Shown here piece by piece: positions 1-5,780 of a DNA stretch of 5,780 nt. The stretch lies in the NCBI GenBank assembly GCA_903863315.1, contig CAIPBN010000623.1, positions 1-5,780 on the forward strand, written 5' to 3'. Origin of the DNA: an uncultured Verrucomicrobiota bacterium (GTDB lineage Bacteria; Verrucomicrobiota; Verrucomicrobiia; Limisphaerales; SXTU01). Below the pieces are notes generated by a model. It worked only from the letters and a program-made list of their open reading frames with translations, was not told the DNA's origin and did not search any database. The translations under genes were made by a program, and so were the position numbers. The number at the start of each line of letters is the position of its first letter. The stretch's first letter is position 1.

Positions 1-902
1 AACACTCCCGCACCAGCGAGCAGGTGGCCGCCCAAATCCTCCGCGCCCACGCAACCCACGGTCTGGACGCGGTGATCTCCTACTGCTTCGCCCGGGACTT
101 GCATCCGGACGCGGTGCGCCGCGTGCAGGCGGCCGGTGTGCCGTGGATCAATTTCTTCTGTGACAGCACGCACCGGTTCGAGGAAGTGGAGTCGCTGGCA
201 CGGGTGGTCTCGCTCAACTGGTTTGTGGAACACGCCGCCATCCCCCGCTACCGCGCGCTGGACGTGCCGTTTGTTTGCCTCCCGTATGCGTTCAACCCGG
301 CGGAACTCCCCGACTGTGCCTGTCGCGAACCTGTCCGGTCGGCGGCCTTCATCGGCATGCCCACGGGTCCGCGTGTGAAGCAACTGGGGCAGTTGATCGC
401 GGCCGGCAGCCAGTTGGAAATTCGCGGCCCCGGCTGGGACGACGGCTTTACAGACGGGTCTGCACGGCAGGCGATGCTGTTCCACGGGCTGGGCGACCAT
501 CTGCGGCGACAGGCGCAATGGCCCGTGGTCCGCGCCTGTGCGAACGGGCCGTTGAGCGACGCGGAACTGCCCGAATATCTGCGCGGCTGCCAGACGGTGC
601 TGGGCTTGAATCAGGGCCTCGACCGGCACGGCCAGCAATTGAGCTACCTCAAGCTGCGCGATCTGGAATTCCCCGGCCACGGCTGCTGCTACTTGACTGA
701 GCACAACGCCGATGTGGCCGCCGCCTTGGACGTGGGCCGCGAAGTGCTCACCTACCATTCACTCGAAGAAGCCGCCCAATGGCTCCGTGAACTGCCTCGT
801 GAAACCCGCCGGGCAGCGGAGATCGGCCAGGCCGGCCGCCGCCGCGTGCTGGCGGAACACACCTGGGCCGCGCGCCTGCCACAGCTCGCCGCTGCCTGGT
901 GA
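1..902 (+). CDS. CgeB-like GT-B glycosyltransferase, 5'-truncated by window edge
   Basis: The reading frame is open from the first complete codon at 3 to the TGA at 900-902, giving 299 visible residues. The GTG at 24 is probably not the start, because the codons before it (HSRTSEQ) read smoothly into the protein and family members usually have another 70-100 N-terminal residues. What is visible fits the CgeB/Glyco_trans_1_2 type: an N-terminal alpha/beta region with WINFFCDST (visible residues 48-56), the linker strand AAFIGMP (114-120), then a C-terminal nucleotide-sugar domain with LGLNQG (200-205), LKLRDLEFPGHG (216-227, where CgeB proteins have R-x-F-E-x-x-x-x-G), GREVLTYHSLEEA (245-257) and the closing helix ending AEHTWAAR (284-291). 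By family it should transfer a sugar from a nucleotide donor in the cytoplasm; donor and acceptor cannot be told. It is followed by a 92-bp gap before the flippase. I am confident of the family and unsure of substrate. Confidence 0.85.
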   Translation, partial: HSRTSEQVAAQILRAHATHGLDAVISYCFARDLHPDAVRRVQAAGVPWINFFCDSTHRFEEVESLARVVSLNWFVEHAAIPRYRALDVPFVCLPYAFNPAELPDCACREPVRSAAFIGMPTGPRVKQLGQLIAAGSQLEIRGPGWDDGFTDGSARQAMLFHGLGDHLRRQAQWPVVRACANGPLSDAELPEYLRGCQTVLGLNQGLDRHGQQLSYLKLRDLEFPGHGCCYLTEHNADVAAALDVGREVLTYHSLEEAAQWLRELPRETRRAAEIGQAGRRRVLAEHTWAARLPQLAAAW

Positions 903-994
903 AACAGCGCGCATGACCGAAAGCGGTTGTATCAGCCCCGCTGAATCCGCTTAATTCTGGCCTGTTCCCGGCCCGAGCCGCGGTTTGTCCGGAC
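903..994 (+). other. Only intergenic gap; possible weak promoter
   Basis: This 92-bp gap separates the CgeB-like gene from the flippase, whereas all later junctions are 20 bp or less. It contains a less GC-rich patch around 927-958. TTGTAT (927-932) and TTAATT (951-956), spaced 18 bp apart, match sigma-70 boxes only 3 of 6 each, so a promoter is possible but unproven. A short 4-bp stem (CGGC 969-972 with GCCG 977-980) has no T-run and is not a convincing terminator. The 13-codon frame from ATG 913 to TAA is not considered a gene. Confidence 0.25.
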
Positions 995-2494
995 ATGACA
1001 TCATATTTTTTACAGGCGGTGAGCGGGCGGATCTTTGCCACGGCCTCCAGCCTTGTCTGCGGACTGATTTCGTTGAAGCTGATCGGCCACCACCTGGCTC
1101 CGGAGATCTATGGGGCAGTGCTGGTGGCGATGCAGGTCACTGCGTTTCTACCCTTGTTGGATGGAGGAGTTCGCACGGTGAGCAATCGGCGGTTGCTCGC
1201 CCTGCCAGAGGCGGCGGCCAAGGTCCGGCTGGTGCGGTTCGGAGAAGTGTTCTATTCGCGGCTGGCACCGGTGGTCCTGACCGTGGCGATCCTGCTGATG
1301 GGCGCTTATGCGATGACGCCTGCGGGCCGGCTGGTGGACAGTCCGCTGGCATATTGGCTGGCGGTGGGGGTGACGGGGGCGCTGACGATGCTGGCGGGTG
1401 CCCAGGCGGCCCTGCTCGTCGGCTTGGGGCAGCAGACACGGTATTTCCTCGTGAACGGCGCGGCCGCGTGGTTGTCGGTGCTGGGGCTCTGGATGGGCTT
1501 GCGTCTCGGGGCGGGTGTGTGGGCGTTTCCACTGGCAGCGCTGGTCGTTTTGGCGGGCGGAATGCCGCTCACCATCTGGCTGATTCGCCGCTGTGTGCCG
1601 GACTTTCGCTGGTGGCGTTATCAGGCGGCGGCGGATTACCCGGCGCAATTGCAGGAACTGAAGCGTGATGCCTGGGACTGTTTTCGGAGCCAACTGGCCA
1701 CGATGTTGTTGTTCACGGCTGACGTCGTCCTGGCGGGGCTGATCTGCGGGGCCACGAAGGAGGCGGCCATATACGGCGTGCTGGCGCGGCTGTTCGGAAT
1801 TCTGCGCAGCCTGGCGCAGGCCACGGCGGAGGTGGTCTGGCCGATGATGGCACGTGATGCGGCCGGGACGCAGTCGCTCGCGGATTTCGTTCTGCGGGCA
1901 AATGCCTGGGTGTATGGGGCGACGCTGGGGGGCATGGGCTTGACGTTGGCACCGTTCATTGGCTGGTGGATGGGGGCGGAGTGGATGCCCGCCCCGGTGC
2001 TGATCGCGCTGCTGACAGCCCGTTTTTTGATTGCGGGCGTGTCGGCACCCGCAGCGTATTATTTGATTGGCCAGGGCAGCTTCCTGTCACTCGCCCAGCT
2101 CGTCGAACGTGAGCTGGTGGTGGCGGTGCTGCTGGCGGTGGTGGCGGGCCGCGCGTGGGGAGTTGAAGGCGTGGCGGCCGGGTTTTTGCTGGCAACGGTG
2201 GCGGGCACGCTAGGCCCCATCCTCGCACGGTATGCACGCTCGGTGGCGCGGTCACCCGGCAGCTTGGCGGGAGAGCTTTGGTGGCGGGCGCTGACCGGCC
2301 TGGCCGTCAGCCTCGGCGTCGCCGCGCTCTTGATGCCGCTGGCGGGGCGCGGTGTCTGGCTGGTTCTGGTTGGCGCGGTGGCGGCAGTGGCCGGCTTGGG
2401 CATGGGCAGTCTGGTGGCCTGGAGCCGCGTGAAAGCCCCGGTGGAGGGAGGATTGTCGTGGCCGCGCTTTCGCGCCATGCTGCGGGTGTTCTGA
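995..2494 (+). CDS. Wzx/MATE-like polysaccharide flippase (MOP superfamily)
   Basis: This 499-residue integral membrane protein is the expected length for a Wzx/RfbX-type lipid-linked oligosaccharide flippase. By eye there are 12-14 hydrophobic segments, near residues 11-31, 40-57, 90-106, 117-144, 153-170, 175-197, 234-252, 305-325, 333-357, 373-386, 390-411, 432-450 and 452-477. Family-like stretches include the start of the second helix followed by LLDGGVRTVSNRR (54-66), and the middle region YGVLARLFGILR (260-271) followed by VVWPMMARDA (280-289), which resembles the conserved seventh to eighth helix region of these transporters. It should act in the cytoplasmic membrane, moving an undecaprenyl-linked glycan outward. 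ATG 995 is the only plausible start: an in-frame TGA lies at 914-916 and no ATG or GTG lies between. No clear Shine-Dalgarno motif precedes it. An oligosaccharide or teichuronate exporter of the same superfamily is the main alternative. The symbol wzx is withheld because substrate and system are unknown. Confidence 0.88.
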   Translation: MTSYFLQAVSGRIFATASSLVCGLISLKLIGHHLAPEIYGAVLVAMQVTAFLPLLDGGVRTVSNRRLLALPEAAAKVRLVRFGEVFYSRLAPVVLTVAILLMGAYAMTPAGRLVDSPLAYWLAVGVTGALTMLAGAQAALLVGLGQQTRYFLVNGAAAWLSVLGLWMGLRLGAGVWAFPLAALVVLAGGMPLTIWLIRRCVPDFRWWRYQAAADYPAQLQELKRDAWDCFRSQLATMLLFTADVVLAGLICGATKEAAIYGVLARLFGILRSLAQATAEVVWPMMARDAAGTQSLADFVLRANAWVYGATLGGMGLTLAPFIGWWMGAEWMPAPVLIALLTARFLIAGVSAPAAYYLIGQGSFLSLAQLVERELVVAVLLAVVAGRAWGVEGVAAGFLLATVAGTLGPILARYARSVARSPGSLAGELWWRALTGLAVSLGVAALLMPLAGRGVWLVLVGAVAAVAGLGMGSLVAWSRVKAPVEGGLSWPRFRAMLRVF

Positions 2495-2514
2495 CGGGCT
2501 GGTCCTGTTTGACT

Positions 2515-3276
2515 ATGTTCAAAAGCCTCATCCGTTCTACGTTGTCCACCTTGGGCTGGCAGGCAAACCGCCTGAATCGGGGGCAGGTGATTCCCGTGGA
2601 GCTGCCGGAACCGGAAACGTATGCCGGCCCGGAGGATTTCAGCCGGCTGCACCGGCCCTGGCAGGGGGCTGGGTTTCTGAAGTGCCTCACGCCTGCAGTG
2701 CGGGCGAACACGATGCTTTCGCCGCAAAAATTGTATCTGCTGCGGAAGTTGTTCGTGAGCACGCTGGGCCTGCCGGGCGACGTATTCGAGGCCGGGGCCG
2801 GCAGCGGGGGTAGCGCGCGGCTGATGTTGGACAGCCTGCTCGCTCGCGGGGTGAAGAAACGGATGTGGGTGCTGGACACCTTTGCGGGTTATCCGGAGGC
2901 GGACGCGGCCAGAGATGGACAGCACGTCCGCCCGCAACAGTGCCAGTGCAACTCGGAGGCGGAAGTCACCGCCCTGCTCGCCAATCCAGCGGTCGAAGTG
3001 CGGGTTGTCGCCGGCCGGATTCCCGCGACGCTCGCCCAGGTATCCGCCACGTCGCTCTGCTTCGCACACATCGATGTGAACCTGCACCAGCCCACGCGCG
3101 CCGCCACCGAGTTCTGCTGGGACCGGCTCGTGCCCGGCGGCATCATGGTGTTCGATGATTATGGCTGGCCAGCCACCTTCGGAGCGCGCACGGCGATTGA
3201 CGAGGTGTGCGCCGCGCGGGGCGCGGAGGTCATCTGTCTGCCCGAAACCACCCAGGCCTTTCTGATCAAGCGATGA
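2515..3276 (+). CDS. TylF/macrocin O-methyltransferase-like SAM enzyme
   Basis: This 253-residue protein belongs to the class I SAM-dependent methyltransferases and most resembles the TylF/NovP sugar O-methyltransferases. Motif I is VFEAGAGSGGS (residues 90-100), followed by WVLDTFAGYPEAD (118-130, TylF-type D-T/S-F-x-G-x-P), AHIDVNLHQPT (184-194) and the strand GGIMVFDDYG (208-217) with the paired aspartates 214 and 215 that bind a divalent metal in this family. FGARTAIDEV (222-231) completes the usual ending. TylF relatives methylate sugar hydroxyls, so a methylated sugar in the glycan is the likeliest product. The frame stays open upstream to 2278 inside the flippase gene, but homology-like sequence begins after ATG 2515, which lies 20 bp past the flippase stop, so that start is chosen. 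Its stop overlaps the next start as ATGA at 3273-3276. An oddity is that residue 189 is Asn where many relatives carry Asp. Substrate is unknown. Confidence 0.85.
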   Translation: MFKSLIRSTLSTLGWQANRLNRGQVIPVELPEPETYAGPEDFSRLHRPWQGAGFLKCLTPAVRANTMLSPQKLYLLRKLFVSTLGLPGDVFEAGAGSGGSARLMLDSLLARGVKKRMWVLDTFAGYPEADAARDGQHVRPQQCQCNSEAEVTALLANPAVEVRVVAGRIPATLAQVSATSLCFAHIDVNLHQPTRAATEFCWDRLVPGGIMVFDDYGWPATFGARTAIDEVCAARGAEVICLPETTQAFLIKR

Positions 3277-4043
3277 AGGCCCCTGCCCCCCCCTCCTCCT
3301 CTCACGCGCTGGGTGAGGATCTGGCCCGCAAGGACTATCTGCGGGTCCGGCAGCAGCCCCGGTGGCGCGACGAAGATTACCTGCAGTTGAAAGATCTGCG
3401 CGACTGGATCGCCGCCTGCGCGACGGAAATGAGCGGGCAGGTGTTCGATTACGGCTGCGGCGGGGCTCCCTACGCGCCGTGGTTCGCCCATTGCGCGCAG
3501 TATGTGAAGGCGGACGTGACGCCGGGTGTGGCGGTGGATCGCCTGCTGACGCCCACCGGCCTGACCGAGGAGGCCACGGGAAGTTATGACTGGGTCCTGT
3601 CCACCCAAGTGCTGGAACATGTGCCCGACCCTGCGCTCTACCTGGCGGAGTGCCATCGTTTGCTGCGCCCGGGCGGTCGCCTGCTTCTCACCACCCATGG
3701 GCTGATTCAAGAGCACGGCTGCCCGCATGACTACCAGCGCTGGACCTGTCGCGGGCTGGAGGAACTGATCGGGCGCGGCGGTTTCCAGGTGATGTCGGCC
3801 GGCAAGCTGACCGCGGGCGTCCGGGCGGCGGTGCAGTTGACCCACCACGCCGTCGCGCATTTGCGGGCGGATGGCCGGCCGTTGCTGCACTACCCGCTGG
3901 CCGTGTTCCGGCACGGGTATCGCTGTTTGGTGATGCCGGTGCTGAACTGGTTTGCCGACCGGTTTGCCGCGCAAGCCCGGGTGCCGGGCTCGGACCCGGC
4001 GAGCCTTTACGTCGGGGTGTTTGTGCTTGCGCGGCGGCAGTGA
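3273..4043 (+). CDS. Class I SAM-dependent methyltransferase (Methyltransf_11/23-like)
   Basis: This 256-residue methyltransferase has a SAM-binding motif I VFDYGCGGAPY (residues 57-67), an acidic residue ending the second strand at D81 (YVKAD), motif SYDWVLSTQVLEHVPDP (104-120) and LRPGGRLLLTTHG (131-143). These are the classic order and spacing of Methyltransf_11-type enzymes. The following HDYQRWT (152-158) is typical of versions found in polysaccharide clusters. Residues 204-228 are moderately hydrophobic but contain charged residues, so a membrane anchor is not claimed. ATG 3273 overlaps the TGA of the preceding methyltransferase by 4 bp, indicating translational coupling; the in-frame region back to 3207 is inside that gene and is discarded. 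The N-terminus is Pro/Ser rich and encoded partly by a run of eight C (3286-3293). It probably methylates a sugar or a lipid-linked intermediate in the same pathway as its neighbours; the exact target cannot be read from sequence. Confidence 0.85.
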   Translation: MKAPAPPSSSHALGEDLARKDYLRVRQQPRWRDEDYLQLKDLRDWIAACATEMSGQVFDYGCGGAPYAPWFAHCAQYVKADVTPGVAVDRLLTPTGLTEEATGSYDWVLSTQVLEHVPDPALYLAECHRLLRPGGRLLLTTHGLIQEHGCPHDYQRWTCRGLEELIGRGGFQVMSAGKLTAGVRAAVQLTHHAVAHLRADGRPLLHYPLAVFRHGYRCLVMPVLNWFADRFAAQARVPGSDPASLYVGVFVLARRQ

Positions 4044-4047
4044 GCGT

Positions 4048-5232
4048 ATGCGCATCACCTTCCTCGCCCACTATCCCGGCCGGGGCGGCAGCAATGCGCT
4101 GCTCCGGCAACTGGCGGACTTCTTCCGCGCTGCCGGGCACGCGGTCGCAACGGTCGTGGGGCAGGACGATGCGGAGCCGGTGCTGACCAATTATGTGGTG
4201 GCCGGGGTGCCACCTGCCGCGCCTTGGCGGGAGCGGTTGCGCCGGCTGCAGGAGGCGATTGAGGCCACGCGGCCCGAAGTCGTGTATTCCTTTTCCGGCA
4301 AGGATGAGTTTGACGTGCTGCGGTTTCTTTCCTGTGTCCGGGTGCGGCATGTCTTCTCCCTGGAGCAGCACGCTTACGCCGACATGTTTCACTGGCTGCG
4401 GCAAGCGGGGGCCTTTCCGGAAGCGATCACCACGAGCACCCCGGACACGTTGGCGGAGGTGATGCCGTATCGGGCGGGCCAGACCGCAGGCTGGTGCGTG
4501 CCGTATTGGGTGGAGCCCGAATTTGAGCAGGCGTCGAGGAGTGCCGCTGACCCACGCGGCAAAGAGGGCATGCCGCTCGAAATATGTTTTGTCGGGCGGC
4601 TGGAGGCACAGCAAAAGCGGGCGCACTGGCTGCCGGAGATCGCGGCTGGCTGCGCGGCGGCAGGACGACCGCTCCAGTGGCATCTCTACGGCGATGGCCC
4701 GGCGCTGGCGGGGCTGCGATCAGCTTGGACCGCGGGCAACGTGCGCTTTCATGGCTGGCGTCCGGCAGCGGAGCTGGCGGCGGCACTGCCCCGGCATGAC
4801 GTGCTTTTCCTCTGTTCACAATGGGAAGGACTGCCCTTGGCGATGGTGCAGGGAATGTTTTGCGGCCTCTCGTGTGTGGTGCCGGATCTGCCGGCGGGAA
4901 TGCGGCACGCGCTGGCGGCTGGCGGCGGCTGGCTTTATGCGGCACGAACGCCGGCGGCGGCGGTTCAGGCGCTCCTGCGTGCCACGGCGGATCGCGGGGA
5001 ATGCCAGCGGCGCGGGGCGGCGGCACGCGCCACCGCCGTGCGCGAGTTTAACTCGGTTCAAGCCCAGCGACAGTGGACCGAACTGATGACCGGGCTGGCC
5101 GGATTGAAACCCAATGGCCGCCGCGCCTCGCTGGCGGGAGCGCGACGCTTTCACGCCGTGCCCGTGCAGCAGGCCGTGTGGCGGAGGATGCTTGCGCTCG
5201 TTCGGCCTGGCAGGGAAAGGTATGACGCGTGA
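4048..5232 (+). CDS. Family 4-type (GT-B) glycosyltransferase
   Basis: This 394-residue protein has the two-domain GT-B pattern of GT4 enzymes. The N-terminal domain opens MRITFLAHYP, then GRGGSNALLRQLADFFRAAGHAV (roughly residues 11-33), the usual glycine-rich turn and first helix. The C-terminal donor-binding domain begins with ICFVGRLEAQQKR (179-191) and continues with HLYGDGP (212-218), NVRFHGW (231-237) and LCSQWEGLPLAMVQGM (255-270). The last matches the EX7E region, but the second Glu is Gln268. It should transfer a sugar from a nucleotide donor to a lipid-linked glycan at the cytoplasmic face of the membrane. After about residue 350 there is a basic tail (many Arg) beyond the normal catalytic fold. 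ATG 4048 is 4 bp after the previous stop and starts exactly at the first beta strand; the open frame back to 3952 overlaps the methyltransferase and is rejected. Its TGA overlaps the next gene's GTG. Specificity is unknown. Confidence 0.87.
   Translation: MRITFLAHYPGRGGSNALLRQLADFFRAAGHAVATVVGQDDAEPVLTNYVVAGVPPAAPWRERLRRLQEAIEATRPEVVYSFSGKDEFDVLRFLSCVRVRHVFSLEQHAYADMFHWLRQAGAFPEAITTSTPDTLAEVMPYRAGQTAGWCVPYWVEPEFEQASRSAADPRGKEGMPLEICFVGRLEAQQKRAHWLPEIAAGCAAAGRPLQWHLYGDGPALAGLRSAWTAGNVRFHGWRPAAELAAALPRHDVLFLCSQWEGLPLAMVQGMFCGLSCVVPDLPAGMRHALAAGGGWLYAARTPAAAVQALLRATADRGECQRRGAAARATAVREFNSVQAQRQWTELMTGLAGLKPNGRRASLAGARRFHAVPVQQAVWRRMLALVRPGRERYDA
5212..5220 (+). promoter_or_regulatory. Putative Shine-Dalgarno for the GTG-started gene
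   Basis: The purine run AGGGAAAGG ends 8 bases before the GTG at 5229. It is the most ribosome-binding-site-like stretch ahead of any start in this window and lies inside the end of the preceding glycosyltransferase gene. It supports GTG 5229 as a real start. Purine runs are not rare here, so this is suggestive only. Confidence 0.45.
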
Positions 5233-5780
5233 TTACCTTCCTCGTCGTGGGCCGCAATGATGGTTACGGGGTGAACCTGCCCAAGCGGACGGCGGCCAGC
5301 CTGAATTACTTCGGCTCGCTCTGCGCGGACGCGGACGACGAAATCATCTACGTGGACTGCAACACCCCGGCCCCGGACGTGACGCTGGCCGAGGCCGTTG
5401 CCGACACGCTCACCCCGGAGACGCGCCGGCGGCTGAAGATTTACCGCATCAGCGGGGAGCAGATGCGGGCGGCGATTGGCGAGACGCCGCTGCCCTTTTC
5501 GGACGAGCTGTCCCGCAATGTCGGCATCCGCCGAAGCAACCCGCGCAACCCCTGGCTGCTCTCCACGAACTGTGACGTGCTCGTGCATCCGCTGGGCTCC
5601 CAATCCTTCGTGGATCTGCTGCGCGCGCTGCCTCCCCGCTTTTACCTGTGCCCGCGCATTGGCATTCCTCCCGCCCAGTGGCAGCGACTGGACCGCGCCA
5701 ATGTCCCTCAATGGCAGGCTGTTTGTGACGCGGTGATCCGCGCCGGCGTGCGGCAGCCGCCTGAGAAGCCGCAGGCCTGG
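5229..5780 (+). CDS. GT-A/GT2-like glycosyltransferase, 3'-truncated by window edge
   Basis: A frame starting at GTG 5229 stays open to the last base, giving 184 residues without a stop. An in-frame TGA at 5223-5225 means the start cannot lie further upstream, and GTG gives the expected beginning MITFLVVGRNDGYG, the first strand and nucleotide-binding loop of a family 2-like glycosyltransferase. Next come EIIYVDCNTP (38-47), the second-strand region that in GT2 enzymes carries an acidic residue, then ELSRNVGIRRSNPRNPW (93-109) and LLSTNCDV (110-117), the place where GT-A enzymes have the metal-binding DxD motif. Here it reads NCD. The GTG overlaps the stop of the upstream glycosyltransferase by 4 bp (GTGA), so it is probably cotranslated. 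The protein likely acts in the cytoplasm on the same glycan. The rest of the gene lies outside the window, so full length and domain count are unknown. Confidence 0.8.
   Translation, partial: MITFLVVGRNDGYGVNLPKRTAASLNYFGSLCADADDEIIYVDCNTPAPDVTLAEAVADTLTPETRRRLKIYRISGEQMRAAIGETPLPFSDELSRNVGIRRSNPRNPWLLSTNCDVLVHPLGSQSFVDLLRALPPRFYLCPRIGIPPAQWQRLDRANVPQWQAVCDAVIRAGVRQPPEKPQAW

Noticed and set aside
24..26. GTG at 24 as the true start of the CgeB-like gene
   Set aside because: The frame is open to the window edge, the upstream codons read as plausible protein, and the N-terminal portion expected for the family would be missing.
913..954. 13-codon frame in the intergenic gap (possible leader peptide)
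   Set aside because: There is no ribosome-binding site, no run of regulatory codons and no attenuator-like hairpin with a T-run downstream.
969..980. Short inverted repeat CGGC/GCCG as a terminator between the first gene and the flippase
   Set aside because: The stem is only 4 bp and has no following T-run, so it is indistinguishable from chance in GC-rich DNA.
985..1668. 227-codon + strand frame overlapping the flippase start
   Set aside because: It is Gly/Ala-rich out-of-frame sequence over a strong membrane-protein gene; no independent evidence of coding.
2278..2514. Possible N-terminal extension of the TylF-like protein
   Set aside because: It would overlap the flippase by over 200 bp and reads as Arg/Gly-rich nonsense; family-like sequence starts after ATG 2515.
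2059..3087. 342-codon minus-strand open frame spanning the flippase end and the TylF-like gene
   Set aside because: It crosses two well-supported + strand genes, its translation is rich in Arg, Pro, Ala and Gln with no domain-like pattern, and such antisense frames are expected at this GC content.
3159..4058. 299-codon minus-strand open frame
   Set aside because: It lies opposite the second methyltransferase gene; His/Gln/Arg-rich composition with no recognisable fold.
3688..4683. 331-codon minus-strand open frame
   Set aside because: It is antisense to a methyltransferase and a glycosyltransferase with clear motifs; the translation is low-complexity and Arg/Pro rich, a codon-bias shadow.

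Overview
The window looks like an internal piece of a surface or exopolysaccharide assembly locus. Six protein genes lie on the + strand, tightly packed, and the first and last are cut by the window edges. GC content is high (roughly mid-60s percent by eye) and codons end mostly in G or C, so long spurious open frames run antisense and out of frame to nearly every real gene. The organism is most likely a high-GC Gram-negative-type bacterium. The style of the proteins (CgeB-like glycosyltransferase, MOP flippase and TylF-type methyltransferase together) reminds me of Verrucomicrobiota or related phyla, but nothing here settles the taxon.

Layout: (1) 1-902, 3' part of a CgeB-like GT-B glycosyltransferase; (2) 903-994, the only real intergenic gap (92 bp); (3) 995-2494, a Wzx/MATE-like flippase with about 12-14 membrane segments; (4) 2515-3276, a TylF/macrocin-O-methyltransferase-like enzyme; (5) 3273-4043, a second, unrelated class I SAM methyltransferase; (6) 4048-5232, a GT4-type glycosyltransferase; (7) 5229-5780, the 5' part of a GT-A/GT2-like glycosyltransferase that starts at GTG and runs off the window.

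From 995 onward the gene junctions are +20 bp, a 4-bp ATGA overlap, +4 bp and a 4-bp GTGA overlap, which implies one transcript with translational coupling. The likely combined job is as follows: the glycosyltransferases build a lipid-linked oligosaccharide on the inner face of the cytoplasmic membrane, one or both methyltransferases O-methylate sugars (or methylate a precursor or terminal residue), and the flippase moves the unit across the membrane. No polymerase, ligase, initiating sugar-phosphate transferase or export porin is visible here; these would have to lie outside the window. No RNA genes, CRISPR arrays, insertion sequences or convincing terminators were found.

I do not see a clearly new system. 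The points most worth a second look are departures from family consensus: Gln for the second Glu of the EX7E motif in the GT4 enzyme, Asn for the second Asp of the DxD-type motif in the TylF-like enzyme, a C8 tract at codons 5-7 of the second methyltransferase, and a GT-A enzyme with an NCD sequence where a DxD would be expected.
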